Positions 1-8,712 are shown, counted from the first letter of the stretch. The stretch is 18,638 bases of DNA from Deltaproteobacteria bacterium (GCA_013286765.1 JABDFB010000042.1:1-18638); one strand, 5' to 3'. Notes: generated from the sequence alone by a model not told the origin. Numbers and translations: made by a program.

Positions 1-1144
1 CATTCAGTGGTTGTGGTTTATGCAGTGATTGGGGTGCACCTCGGGCCACGCTAAGAAGAACTCCAATGGCAAAGAGATCGATCAAGAGCGCTGAGCCACC
101 ATAGCTTATAAAGGGTAACGTCAAACCCTTCGTCGGTAAGAGGCCCATCACAACAGCTATATTGACGAAGCTCTGTAATCCTAAAACCAAGGTAATTCCC
201 GCCGCCAAAAGCATTCCAAACCGGTCACGCCCGATCTTTTGACAATGCCAGGCAATTTTAAAACCACGATAAATAAAATACAGGTAGGCGAAAGAGACAA
301 CTGCAATTCCAACAAATCCGAGTTCTTCTCCGATCACCGCAAAAATAAAATCGTTATGCGCCTCCGGCAGATAAAAGAGTTTTTCCTTACTATTTCCGAG
401 TCCGACACCCCATATCCTTCCGTTATGTAAACCAATTAAGGACTGAAGAATCTGAAACCCTGTTCCACCCGGATCTTTCCAAGGGTCCAAAAATGCGCTG
501 AGCCTCGCCCGCCGATAAGAAGTCCCAAGCGCTAGCCAGGCTCCGATTGTCGCCGCAGAAACAAAAGCAGCAACTAAGTACCTCTTGGGAACACCCGCTA
601 AAAACATCAGCGCAAAGATTACCGAAGCAATAATCACCGTAGAGCCAAAATCCGGCTGCAACAGAAGGAGCAGAAATGCAGGCAAGGGAACTAGAATATT
701 TGAAAGGATACCGGCCGTTACCGTATCAATTCTTTCATATTTTCGATCGAGCTGCCGCGCTACAAAGAAGATCACCGCGAATTTTGCAAACTCTCCCGGT
801 TGAAAATGGATTCCACCCAGATTGAGCCATCGCTTAGCTCCACCTGCCTTCATCCCGATGCCCGGAAAAAAGACCAAAACCAACAAGACGATGGCGATTC
901 CTAAGACCGGATAAGCCCACCTTGCCCATTGCCGGTAGTCGATATGAGATACCGTGATCAGAGTCACAAATCCAAAAGTTGCAAATATGAGTTGTTTTCG
1001 AATTAAAGCAAAACCATCGCCAGTTTTTTCCTGAGCGTAAATAAATGACGCGCTAAAAACCATGATCAAACCAAAAAGCACCATGCCTGACACTAAGGCA
1101 AGCATCACTCGGTCTGTAGGTGAGCGGCTCACCTTGGAACGCAA
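1..1144 (-). CDS. ftsW: FtsW, SEDS-family septal peptidoglycan glycosyltransferase (partial, 3' end off window)
   Basis: Polytopic inner-membrane enzyme that polymerises lipid II into glycan strands at the septum, working with FtsI. The minus strand stays open from about 1144 to base 1 without a stop, so the C-terminus lies outside the window; about 380 residues are visible. The first membrane span (LVSGMVLFGLIMVFSAS) begins near base 1100. SEDS signatures follow: GGIHFQPGEFAK, LLLQPDFGST, the loop LPEAHNDFIFAVIGEELG carrying the conserved Asp, and FISYGGSALL near the end. It lies just downstream of murD, and a coupled message is likely. The start is uncertain. No ATG precedes the first membrane span; TTG at 1144 gives a normal cytoplasmic tail, while GTG at 1132, GTG at 1108 or ATG at 1105 are alternatives. 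Identity is firm; the start is a guess. Confidence 0.93.
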   Translation of the reverse strand, partial: MRSKVSRSPTDRVMLALVSGMVLFGLIMVFSASFIYAQEKTGDGFALIRKQLIFATFGFVTLITVSHIDYRQWARWAYPVLGIAIVLLVLVFFPGIGMKAGGAKRWLNLGGIHFQPGEFAKFAVIFFVARQLDRKYERIDTVTAGILSNILVPLPAFLLLLLQPDFGSTVIIASVIFALMFLAGVPKRYLVAAFVSAATIGAWLALGTSYRRARLSAFLDPWKDPGGTGFQILQSLIGLHNGRIWGVGLGNSKEKLFYLPEAHNDFIFAVIGEELGFVGIAVVSFAYLYFIYRGFKIAWHCQKIGRDRFGMLLAAGITLVLGLQSFVNIAVVMGLLPTKGLTLPFISYGGSALLIDLFAIGVLLSVARGAPQSLHKPQPLN

Positions 1145-1160
1145 ACCATCTTTGAGATGA

Positions 1161-2540
1161 TTAAAGCTGAGAAACCAATTTTTTAAAGTAATCGCCGCGT
1201 TCCTCATAGTTTCGAAACATATCGTAACTCGCGCAGCCGGGCGATAAAAGCACAATATCTCCGGTCCTTGATTTTTGATAACTGAGCAGCACAGCTTCTT
1301 CAAAAGTGCCAACTAAATAGGTTTCCGCAAAGTCTCCAATCGCACGATTGATCTTCTCTTTTGCTTCTCCAATCAGGACCAATATCTTGCACTTCCTTCT
1401 TACTAGTTCCGTCAACTGTGTAAAATCTCCGCCCTTATCACGCCCACCGGCGATGAGAATAATCGGATTAGAATTAAAGGCGGATAGACTCTTCTGCACA
1501 CTCATGACGTTAGTCCCTTTCGAATCATTGAAAAAGTAGACTCCGTCTTTTTTCCGCACAAACTCCAACCGATGATGCACCCCTCTAAAACTGCTGATGA
1601 CCGATTGAACTGCTTCGTTGCTTACGCCCATCACTCGCGCCGCACTCACCGCTGCAGCCAAATTTTCCTTATTGTGTTCGCCAAAGAGTCTATACTGCGA
1701 CAGATCAAAGACCTCTTCCTTACCCGTCACTTTACAGACCAGTCGTTTGTTTGGTTTAATGTAAACTCCGTAAAAATTTTCTGCAAACTCGCCGCCAACC
1801 ACTATTGGATCCTGTTTGGTAAACCACACGACCTTACCGGGCGCCTCTTCCTTAAACTTAGCGACATTTGGATTGTCATAATTTAAAATAATATAGCTAT
1901 TGCGATCGCAGGATTTCAGAAGTTTCTTTTTTGCGCTGATATAAGCATGCATCTCAGGGTATCGGTCGAGATGATCTTGCTCAATATTGGTAAAGACAGC
2001 AACCGCAGGACAAAAATTCTGCATATTCTCGATTTGAAAGCTGGATAATTCCGCAACTATGACATCGCACTTATGTTCATTGGTCACATAATCCAAAATG
2101 GGCCTTCCAATATTCCCACAAACATAAGCTGATTTTCCATCTGCGTTAAAAATTTCGCCAATCAGAGTTGTTGTTGTCGTTTTACCATTTGTCCCTGTGA
2201 CAGCTACAACAGGCTCCTTAATAGAAGTGAGAGCCAGTTCCACTTCACTTGTAATAGGAATGTTCTTTTCTCGAGCCTCCTCTAAAGGCTTAATATTAAG
2301 TGGCACGCCTGGACTTACAACAATCAGGTCTACTGTATGGAATGTCTTATTATTATGCTTACCTAGTTCATACTCAATTTTTAGATCTGCACACGCATTG
2401 ATGGCGTCATTCAATTCATGCTTTTGCCTGACATCCGTTACAAAAATCCGCGCACCTTGCTTGGCCATATACTTGGCTACAGCGACCCCGGAGATTCCAA
2501 AACCGACGATTAGTACCTTTTTACCTTTGAACTTACTCAT
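1161..2540 (-). CDS. murD: UDP-N-acetylmuramoylalanine--D-glutamate ligase MurD
   Basis: Cytoplasmic ATP-dependent ligase that adds D-glutamate to UDP-MurNAc-L-Ala. With the ATG at 2540 the protein is 459 residues, normal for MurD. Visible motifs are the N-terminal nucleotide-binding GFGISG (about 13-18), the ATP P-loop GTNGKT (116-121), the Mur-ligase EQDHLDRYP segment with the following lysine-rich AKKK, and SKGTN in the C-terminal domain. The reading frame continues 25 codons upstream to a possible start at 2615, but that stretch lies inside the end of mraY and does not look like MurD. The ATG at 2540, with AAGGTG 11 bases upstream and FKGKKVLIVG immediately after, fits the family N-terminus. 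It starts 17 bases after the mraY stop and is followed directly by ftsW. Confidence 0.96.
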   Translation of the reverse strand: MSKFKGKKVLIVGFGISGVAVAKYMAKQGARIFVTDVRQKHELNDAINACADLKIEYELGKHNNKTFHTVDLIVVSPGVPLNIKPLEEAREKNIPITSEVELALTSIKEPVVAVTGTNGKTTTTTLIGEIFNADGKSAYVCGNIGRPILDYVTNEHKCDVIVAELSSFQIENMQNFCPAVAVFTNIEQDHLDRYPEMHAYISAKKKLLKSCDRNSYIILNYDNPNVAKFKEEAPGKVVWFTKQDPIVVGGEFAENFYGVYIKPNKRLVCKVTGKEEVFDLSQYRLFGEHNKENLAAAVSAARVMGVSNEAVQSVISSFRGVHHRLEFVRKKDGVYFFNDSKGTNVMSVQKSLSAFNSNPIILIAGGRDKGGDFTQLTELVRRKCKILVLIGEAKEKINRAIGDFAETYLVGTFEEAVLLSYQKSRTGDIVLLSPGCASYDMFRNYEERGDYFKKLVSQL

Positions 2541-2557
2541 ATAATTTGAAGCACCTT

Positions 2558-3634
2558 TTATCTCAATTTCAGAGTAGATAGAGTCACCAATGCAAGTAGA
2601 ATTGATATAATCCAAAACCTGACAATCACCTTGGGCTCTGCCCAGCCTTTCAATTCAAAGTGGTGATGAATCGGAGCCATTCTTAACACCCTCTTCCCCG
2701 TTATCTTGAAGGAAGCAACTTGCGCCATCACTGAGAGAGCTTCAATTACGAAAACTCCCCCACATAAAGCAAGAAGAATCTCATTTTTGGTAATAACGGC
2801 CACTATTGCTAAAGCCGCCCCTAAAGCCAAAGACCCTACATCCCCCATAAAAACCTGGGCCGGATAGGTATTAAACCAAAGAAAACCGAGGCAGGCTGCG
2901 GCTATAGTTCCGCAAAATACTGCCAATTCACCAGCCCCCGAAACATAGGGAATCTGTAAATATTCTGCTATTTTAACGTGTCCCGCGCAATAGGCTAAAA
3001 TGAGGAAAGTTGCGGCTGTTGTCATCGTCGGTCCGACCGCAAGGCCATCAAGTCCATCAGTTAAATTCACGGCATTAGAAGCCCCCACAATGACGAAAGC
3101 CGCAAATGGTATAAATAAGACGCCTAAATAGATCGACCATTCCTTAAAAAAAGGAAATTTAAGTACTGGAGGTGTATCCCGGGTCACATAAATCAAATAA
3201 GCGGTGAATCCTGCAATAAGTACCTGCCCCAATAATTTCTGTCTTCCCGATAATCCCTTCGAGTTCTTCAGAACAACTTTCTTGTAATCATCCAAATACC
3301 CAACAATCCCAAACAAAACCGTCGAGATAACCGAAATCCAAATATTTTTGTTTGATAAATCTGCCCAAAGCAATGTGGGAATGACAATTGCCATCAAAAT
3401 CAACCCGCCCCCCATTGTGGGTGTACCCTTCTTAGACAAGTGCGTCTTTGGTCCATCTTCTCGAATCGCTTGCCCCATCTGTTTTCGCTGAAGATACCTA
3501 ATATAAGAAGGGCCGATAAGCATGCAGAGTAAGACACTAGTAATCCCTGCGCCAAAAGTTCTAAAGGTAATATATTTAAATACGTTAAAAAATCCGTGCT
3601 GGGTGTGCAAAGGATATAAGAGATAGTAGAGCAT
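2558..3634 (-). CDS. mraY: Phospho-N-acetylmuramoyl-pentapeptide-transferase MraY
   Basis: Integral membrane enzyme that transfers phospho-MurNAc-pentapeptide to undecaprenyl phosphate, giving lipid I. The 358-residue protein is standard length, with about ten hydrophobic spans. Family signatures are clear: [11 protein letters not shown] near residue 70, the Asp pair in [29 protein letters not shown] and the cytoplasmic [16 protein letters not shown] loop. The ATG at 3634 follows the murE stop by 19 bases. In most dcw clusters murF sits between murE and mraY; here nothing does. The stop at 2558 precedes murD by 17 bases, so the gene is surely co-transcribed with murE and murD. Confidence 0.97.
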   Translation of the reverse strand: MLYYLLYPLHTQHGFFNVFKYITFRTFGAGITSVLLCMLIGPSYIRYLQRKQMGQAIREDGPKTHLSKKGTPTMGGGLILMAIVIPTLLWADLSNKNIWISVISTVLFGIVGYLDDYKKVVLKNSKGLSGRQKLLGQVLIAGFTAYLIYVTRDTPPVLKFPFFKEWSIYLGVLFIPFAAFVIVGASNAVNLTDGLDGLAVGPTMTTAATFLILAYCAGHVKIAEYLQIPYVSGAGELAVFCGTIAAACLGFLWFNTYPAQVFMGDVGSLALGAALAIVAVITKNEILLALCGGVFVIEALSVMAQVASFKITGKRVLRMAPIHHHFELKGWAEPKVIVRFWIISILLALVTLSTLKLR

Positions 3635-3653
3635 GTCGAGATGCTACTGAGTT

Positions 3654-5087
3654 TCAAAAGCTTGTGTCAAGTGCTTCCCTAACAACTTCCCGATCGTCAA
3701 AATGTATCTTTTGTCGACCTAAAATCTGATAATCCTCATGTCCCTTACCCGCTACCAGCACCAAATCGCCACGCTTGGCCATTTGGACAGCTTGAAATAT
3801 TGCCTTCTTCCTATCGGGTTCAACCGCAAAATTCTTTTTTTCGATTCCTTTCAAAATATCCCCAATTATAGATTTTGGGTCTTCCGTCCTGGGATTATCC
3901 GAGGTCACGATGACAAAATCAGAATCCTCGACCGCAATTTTTCCCATCCTCGGTCGCTTTGTTTTATCCCGATCTCCTCCGCACCCAAAAACTGTAATCA
4001 AGTTCCCCCCCGCCTTCATTTGCTTAAGCGAATGTATAACTTTCTCAAGTGCGTCGGGTTTGTGAGCGTAGTCAACCCAAACAAAAATTCCAGACTGATT
4101 ATGAACGCGCTCCAAGCGTCCAGGTACGCCCTTCAAAGCTTCAACGCCTTCTGCAATTTTCGAAATTCCTAGAGACTTAGCAACCGTCACCGCACCGGCA
4201 ATATTTGTTGCATTAAAACTTCCGGTCAGGCTCGACTTAATCGGTACACCACCAATCAGTCCCCTCACCCCATCCGCCGTAACCTGAACTTCAGCCTCTT
4301 CAAATGCTAGTCCTCCCCATTCCCCCCTCAACCTCTTTCCCCACACATCACCCTCATTAATAATGGCAACCGGCTCCTTCCCGACATTCCTCGAATAATC
4401 CATAGATTCAGAAAAGAGCTTGGATTTTGCTGCGAAGTAATCTTGCATATTCTCGTGAAAATCCAAATGTTCCGGCGTTAGGTTTGTAAAAACCACTCGG
4501 TCGAAAGCCACACTTGCCACCCGCTCCTGTTTCAAAGCATGCGACGAAACTTCCATCACCACCGCAGTGCAACCCTCTTTCTTCATCAACGCCAAAATCT
4601 CCTGAACCCGCACCGCACTGGGCGTTGTTAACTCAGCTGGAATCCTTACATCTCCATATCGAACTTCGATCGTCCCAATTACACCAACCTTATGCCCCTC
4701 TGCCTTCAATATAGATTCTAGCAAATAAGTACTGGTTGTTTTTCCACTCGTCCCTGTTACCCCAATCAGCAGCATCGAATGCGAAGGATTGCCATAAAAC
4801 CAACCCGCCAACCTCGCCAAAACCTTCTTAGAATCTCCCACCCTCACATAATTAGGAAAATCTAACTCTCTCTCCCCCACACAGAGCACCGCCCCACTCC
4901 TAACCACCTCACCCACAAACTCATGCCCGTCCTGACTCGAACCCTTCACCGCGACAAATACACTACCCACATTTATCGCCCTCGAGTCGTTAGTAACGCC
5001 TGTAACTTCCCGATCTACGAAGTTACCTCTTACATGGCAATTCGCATCCACCTCTGAAATTTCCCTCAGACAATCACTCACCAACAT
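3654..5087 (-). CDS. murE: UDP-MurNAc-L-Ala-D-Glu:meso-diaminopimelate ligase MurE
   Basis: Cytoplasmic ligase that adds the third stem-peptide residue. From the ATG at 5087 it has 477 residues. Motifs: P-loop GTSGKT at 112-117, the LTTPSA substrate segment at about 153-158, TPEHLDFH near 204-211, AAKSKLF with the lysine expected to be carbamylated at 221, and DNPR at 397-400, the signature associated with meso-DAP rather than lysine specificity. This points to a Gram-negative-type peptidoglycan. A TTG six bases further upstream (5093) is possible, but the ribosome-binding site AGAGGG sits 7 bases from the ATG and nearly abuts the TTG, so ATG is preferred. Codon use in the 5' half is richer in G-ending codons than in neighbouring genes. 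The gene is separated from ftsI by a large inverted repeat, and no murF follows. Confidence 0.96.
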   Translation of the reverse strand: MLVSDCLREISEVDANCHVRGNFVDREVTGVTNDSRAINVGSVFVAVKGSSQDGHEFVGEVVRSGAVLCVGERELDFPNYVRVGDSKKVLARLAGWFYGNPSHSMLLIGVTGTSGKTTSTYLLESILKAEGHKVGVIGTIEVRYGDVRIPAELTTPSAVRVQEILALMKKEGCTAVVMEVSSHALKQERVASVAFDRVVFTNLTPEHLDFHENMQDYFAAKSKLFSESMDYSRNVGKEPVAIINEGDVWGKRLRGEWGGLAFEEAEVQVTADGVRGLIGGVPIKSSLTGSFNATNIAGAVTVAKSLGISKIAEGVEALKGVPGRLERVHNQSGIFVWVDYAHKPDALEKVIHSLKQMKAGGNLITVFGCGGDRDKTKRPRMGKIAVEDSDFVIVTSDNPRTEDPKSIIGDILKGIEKKNFAVEPDRKKAIFQAVQMAKRGDLVLVAGKGHEDYQILGRQKIHFDDREVVREALDTSF

Positions 5088-5093
5088 CTTCAA

Positions 5094-5230
5094 ACCCTCT
5101 CTAACGCGACGCCTATCAAAAAGTCATCGGATACCGTAGTAATGATAAGTACCTTCAGTGGCCCGCCTTCAACCCCGCAGTTCCAATATTACACAAAATA
5201 TCTCCCTGCTATGGCACGATCAAAATCCAA
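5094..5230. other. Non-coding spacer between murE and the ftsI-end inverted repeat
   Basis: No convincing gene on either strand. It holds the murE ribosome-binding site (5095-5100, minus strand). At 5152-5185 there is a degraded-looking copy of parts of the neighbouring inverted repeat: CCTTCAGTGG at 5152-5161 recurs exactly at 5245-5254, and a CCCGCCT / CAACCCCG pairing at 5162-5178 resembles the right arm near 5331-5347. A short open frame on the plus strand running from 5142 through this region into ftsI is antisense and is dismissed. Confidence 0.5.
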
Positions 5231-5388
5231 TAAAAGTGCAAGTTCCTTCAGTGGTTCAGCTCTGAGACTCGGGGTTGTGAGGCTAAAAGCGCCGACCCGG
5301 ACGGGAGGCGCAAGGGTCATGGAAGACTGCCCGCCTCACCAACCCCGAGTCTCAGAGCTGAACCACACTCAAGGATCTTGCAGTTTTA
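5231..5388. repeat. Large imperfect inverted repeat spanning the ftsI stop codon
   Basis: The left arm (5231-5283) and right arm (5333-5388) are reverse complements, with only three mismatches and two small indels. The core, 5252-5277 against 5340-5365, is 26 bp and perfect. The right arm includes the last codons and TGA (5369-5371) of ftsI, so the left arm looks like an inverted copy of the ftsI 3' end. The loop contains a second hairpin, 5289-5293 (GCGCC) pairing with 5307-5311 (GGCGC), with an inner CCC/GGG pairing. On the minus-strand transcript the stem is GC-rich and is followed by a T-rich stretch. It could therefore act as a terminator or attenuator between ftsI and murE, or as a stabilising 3' structure. 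A mobile palindromic repeat is the alternative. Confidence 0.85.
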
Positions 5389-7513
5389 ATCTAATTACAT
5401 CGCCATCAGCAAGAGTATTACCGACTATAGGAATCTGCCCTGCCACCACACCTGTACCATGTATTTCCACCTTAAAATGGTGCCCCTGCAAAATCTGGAA
5501 TACTTCCCTAGGACTCAGCCCAGCCAGAGACGGCATTACCCAACCAGATGGCTTTCTATCTCCTGCTCCGGCCTTATCATCGGCAGCAGATGGTTGGTAC
5601 TGAGGCAGCAGTTTATTGTCACTAGTGAGAGTTAAACTGACCGCTGATTGAGAAATTCGCACTTCATCTTTTAATCCCGACAATCCCACTCCCTGCCCAA
5701 GACCCTGCCCTACCCCCTGTTCCTGCTGTTGGGCCAACAATTGGTGCGCCAAGAGTTTTGAGGGTACTATGTCGTGAGCCGGTAAACTGCAATAGTTTGA
5801 TACCGACGCTAAAACCTCCCGGAATAATGGTGCAGCGGTTTGTGTCGCATAGTATTTGCCCTTCGGTTCAGTCAATGAAACATAGATAACTATTTTGGGC
5901 TCAACACCCACGGCAAACCCGATAAAGGAGGCAATATATTTTTCCCGCGAATATCGCCGAGTTCTTTTGTCGACCATCTGTGCAGTTCCTGTTTTGCCAG
6001 CTATTCGAAATCCAGGAAGTGCGGCAGGAATCCCAGTGCCTCCCTCTTTAGTCACCTCTTCCAATGCATCGATTAAGTGTCGACTAATGTAATGAGGAAA
6101 AATTCTTGTCGATGCTTGAATCTCCCTCTCTTTAGAATTTTTAAGATCTGCATTTTTAAATAGCGTTGGACTGACGAGCCAGCCACCATTCACGATAGCG
6201 GCATAAGCCCTCGTCATCTGCAAAGGAGTTACTAGAATTCCTTGCCCAAATCCCACGTTTGCCAAAGTTAGCGGAGTCAGTTGCTTCCGTGTCGGAACTC
6301 GACCCGAGATCTCGCCTGGAAAAGGAATACCTGTTTTTGTCCCGAAACCAAATAACCGAATCGTGCTAAGAAATTTATCCGGCCCCAACTTCATCGCAAG
6401 CTTTGCCGCTGCAATATTTGAGGAATACTTGATCATCTTTTTTAGGCTAATCCAGCCAAACTTTTCCCGCGCCTCGGCTTCGGAGATCTTATGACCCTGT
6501 ACCGAGAAAGACCCTAGCTCTCCATAAATTTGATCATTCGACTTCCATCCATTCAAAAACGCGCTGGCCGCCAAAATAGCTTTAAATGTGGAACCAGGCT
6601 CATATCCGTCCGTCACTGCACGGTTTCGCCGGGCATCCGGTTGGCCTCGCTTGGTGTTGGCATTAAATGTAGGTTGGTTCGTCAGCGCCAGAATTTCCCC
6701 TGTATCTGCGTTCATGACAATTACAGTTCCGCTCTTTGAACTAGTAGACTTCATCGCACTTCGTAAATGTTGTTCCACTTCGAATTGTAAAGAAGCATCA
6801 ATCGTGAGGTGGACCGGCTCTCCGTCCCGAATATTCTTTGCCGCAGCCGTATCAATAAAAGTGGGTCTTCCTAGGGCATCTTTAATTGCGGCAACGGCAC
6901 CAATTTGACCTCTCAATTTTTCGTTCATCCACAATTCAATGCCTTCAATCCCTTCGGAATCGACGTTTACATCCCCCAGCAAATGCGATGCTAGCTGATG
7001 GTGCGGATACACACGATCACTCTCATTCACCAACCACAGACCGCTAATAAGATCTCCCAACCCGTCAATAATGTGATGTTTTTTGAATTTAGCCATCTCC
7101 TGATCGGTAATGTGTCTTTTGATCCAGACAAATTCCCTCTCCTCATTGAGCTTCAGCAGAATTTTCTTTTGCGGAAGTCCAATAATTTTTGACAGCGTTT
7201 TAGCTAAAAGAAATTTGTTTTGGACCTTACCTGGATTTGCAGCAAGACTCTTGGTTTCGATGCTCACTGCCAGCGTCTCACCGTTCCGATCAAATATTGT
7301 CCCACGACGAGGCCGAATCAAAGTTTGTGTATGGTATTGCCGCTGAGCCAGCTTTTCCAATTTTGGATTGCTGAAAATCTGCACATAAGCAGCTCGGCAA
7401 ATTATCAATCCAGCAACTGATATACAAAACAACATCAGTGCTGTCAGTCGAGCTTTCGTCCCATAATCGGGGTTTATTTCGAATGGAAGTGTATCAGCCG
7501 CCATCGCTTTCAT
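5369..7513 (-). CDS. ftsI: FtsI / PBP3-type division transpeptidase with C-terminal PASTA domain
   Basis: Class B penicillin-binding protein that cross-links septal peptidoglycan in the periplasm. The 714-residue protein has one membrane anchor (about 22-46), then the dimerisation/pedestal domain beginning at RPRRGTIFDRNG (67-78). The transpeptidase domain carries the catalytic S308-T-F-K311, S364-S-N366 and K507-T-G-T510. A Gln/Gly-rich linker (about 590-614, repeated GQG) leads to a PASTA domain (about 656-714). PASTA-bearing FtsI is longer than the E. coli form and recalls SpoVD/PBP2x. The start overlaps the end of ftsL by 20 bases. ATG at 7513 or at 7504 are both possible; a GGAG lies 1 base before the first and 10 bases before the second. 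The stop lies inside the right arm of the large inverted repeat. Confidence 0.95.
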   Translation of the reverse strand: MKAMAADTLPFEINPDYGTKARLTALMLFCISVAGLIICRAAYVQIFSNPKLEKLAQRQYHTQTLIRPRRGTIFDRNGETLAVSIETKSLAANPGKVQNKFLLAKTLSKIIGLPQKKILLKLNEEREFVWIKRHITDQEMAKFKKHHIIDGLGDLISGLWLVNESDRVYPHHQLASHLLGDVNVDSEGIEGIELWMNEKLRGQIGAVAAIKDALGRPTFIDTAAAKNIRDGEPVHLTIDASLQFEVEQHLRSAMKSTSSKSGTVIVMNADTGEILALTNQPTFNANTKRGQPDARRNRAVTDGYEPGSTFKAILAASAFLNGWKSNDQIYGELGSFSVQGHKISEAEAREKFGWISLKKMIKYSSNIAAAKLAMKLGPDKFLSTIRLFGFGTKTGIPFPGEISGRVPTRKQLTPLTLANVGFGQGILVTPLQMTRAYAAIVNGGWLVSPTLFKNADLKNSKEREIQASTRIFPHYISRHLIDALEEVTKEGGTGIPAALPGFRIAGKTGTAQMVDKRTRRYSREKYIASFIGFAVGVEPKIVIYVSLTEPKGKYYATQTAAPLFREVLASVSNYCSLPAHDIVPSKLLAHQLLAQQQEQGVGQGLGQGVGLSGLKDEVRISQSAVSLTLTSDNKLLPQYQPSAADDKAGAGDRKPSGWVMPSLAGLSPREVFQILQGHHFKVEIHGTGVVAGQIPIVGNTLADGDVIRLKLQDP

Positions 7514-7790
7514 TCTCCGATTTTCTCAAATGAACGATTTGCTCAGTGCTAGGCTGCGAAAGCTTAAATTTCTTTCTAGCCAAAACCTCCATTCGCTGCG
7601 GAGATCGGAGCGCCGCAAGTTTAAGTTCCAGATTTTCGCGATTTTTCCTGGAATTCTGAATCATCCGACTCGTCTGATTGATATCATAGGTTGTTCTTAC
7701 AATCGCAAGCCGCAACCACACAGTGCCGATTGAAAAAAAAATCAACGTAGGAATTGTCCAAAGAGGGATCCATTTTTTCAAAATTAGCAT
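7494..7790 (-). CDS. ftsL: FtsL-like division protein
   Basis: Small bitopic division protein that normally joins FtsB and FtsQ and activates FtsWI. The 98 residues comprise a short N-terminus, one membrane span at about 8-31 (IPLWTIPTLIFFSIGTVWL) and a charged helical segment at 35-70 likely to form a coiled coil. Sequence similarity in FtsL is weak by nature, so the call rests mainly on size, topology and position between rsmH and ftsI. The ATG lies one base after the rsmH stop (TAA-A-ATG), and its end overlaps the ftsI start, which suggests translational coupling across all three genes. Confidence 0.85.
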   Translation of the reverse strand: MLILKKWIPLWTIPTLIFFSIGTVWLRLAIVRTTYDINQTSRMIQNSRKNRENLELKLAALRSPQRMEVLARKKFKLSQPSTEQIVHLRKSENESDGG

Positions 7791-7791
7791 T

Positions 7792-8712
7792 TTAGATACG
7801 CTCGACTAACCTCAATTTTGCACTTTTAGAGCGTGGGTTGCTATGAATTTCTTCGATTTCAGGACAAATCGGTTTTTTTGTGAGTTGTCGAAACAACGTT
7901 CGGTCTTTAAATCGGAGTTTCACTCTGCGGTCCTCTAAGGAATGAAAACTCAATATTCCGATTCTACCGCCAGATCGTACGTCCAAGATAACTTTATCTA
8001 GCAGCGCATCAACTTCTTCGAGCTCACCGTTTACAAAAATTCTTAGTGCTTGAAAAGTTCTTGTGGCTGGATGCAGTCGACCGTGGCGGGCGGGCGGTGG
8101 CACAGCCCTGCGAATCAATTCTGCCAGACCGGACGCAGTTTGAGGAAATTCCCCTGCGTTTCGACGATCGACTATCGCCTCGGCAATCCTCTTCGCAAAG
8201 CGTTCCTCACCATAGTCTTTGATGATTTTTTCGAGATCTCTGGCGCTGAGTCTTTTAAGATAATCCTGGCAGGAAAGGCCTCTTGTTGTATCGAACCGCA
8301 TGTCCAGAGTTCCACTGGATTTAAAACTAAACCCTCGCTCTTGACTCTCGAGCTGATCACTGGAGAGTCCCAAGTCTGCAAGCAGGCCCAGAACCGGTCT
8401 TTCACGAATCATGGATTCGATTTGCCCGAAGGAGCTGTGAAAAAGCTCCAATCTTCCGTCTTCAATTTGCCTCGCAAATCGTATTTTCGCTCGTTCGATT
8501 GCCTCTGGATCCCGATCGACGGCGAGTACACAATGTTTCTGTAACTCTGGAACTTGTTCGAATTTGTCAAGAATAGCGGCCGTATGCCCACCCCCGCCCA
8601 GAGTACAATCGACAAACCAATGTCTTTCGGCTTTTGCAGGAAGGCGCAGAAAAGGCTCCAAAAGATGATCTGAGATGGTTTGTACTAGAATTGGGACGTG
8701 GACGGCTTCCAT
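7792..8712 (-). CDS. rsmH: 16S rRNA (cytosine-1402-N4)-methyltransferase RsmH (MraW)
   Basis: SAM-dependent methyltransferase acting on C1402 of 16S rRNA in the ribosomal P site. The protein is 306 residues, a normal length. Family signatures are HVPILVQT at the N-terminus, the SAM loop VDCTLGGGGHT (about 34-44), the SSDQLESQERGFSF segment with GTLDMRFD, RTFQALRIFVNGEL and FHSLEDRRVK. The ATG at 8712 has AGGA 7 bases upstream. It is usually preceded by mraZ; here it follows a transpeptidase gene by 32 bases. It leads directly into ftsL. Confidence 0.97.
   Translation of the reverse strand: MEAVHVPILVQTISDHLLEPFLRLPAKAERHWFVDCTLGGGGHTAAILDKFEQVPELQKHCVLAVDRDPEAIERAKIRFARQIEDGRLELFHSSFGQIESMIRERPVLGLLADLGLSSDQLESQERGFSFKSSGTLDMRFDTTRGLSCQDYLKRLSARDLEKIIKDYGEERFAKRIAEAIVDRRNAGEFPQTASGLAELIRRAVPPPARHGRLHPATRTFQALRIFVNGELEEVDALLDKVILDVRSGGRIGILSFHSLEDRRVKLRFKDRTLFRQLTKKPICPEIEEIHSNPRSKSAKLRLVERI

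Noticed and set aside
2541..2615. 25-codon N-terminal extension of MurD
   Set aside because: It overlaps the mraY 3' end in another frame and lacks family similarity; ATG 2540 fits MurD.
5142..5603. Plus-strand 153-codon open frame across the ftsI-murE junction
   Set aside because: It is antisense to the ftsI 3' end and runs through the inverted repeat; no domain resemblance and no good ribosome-binding site.
8050..8544. Plus-strand 164-codon frame within rsmH
   Set aside because: Antisense to a fully conserved rsmH; no family resemblance.
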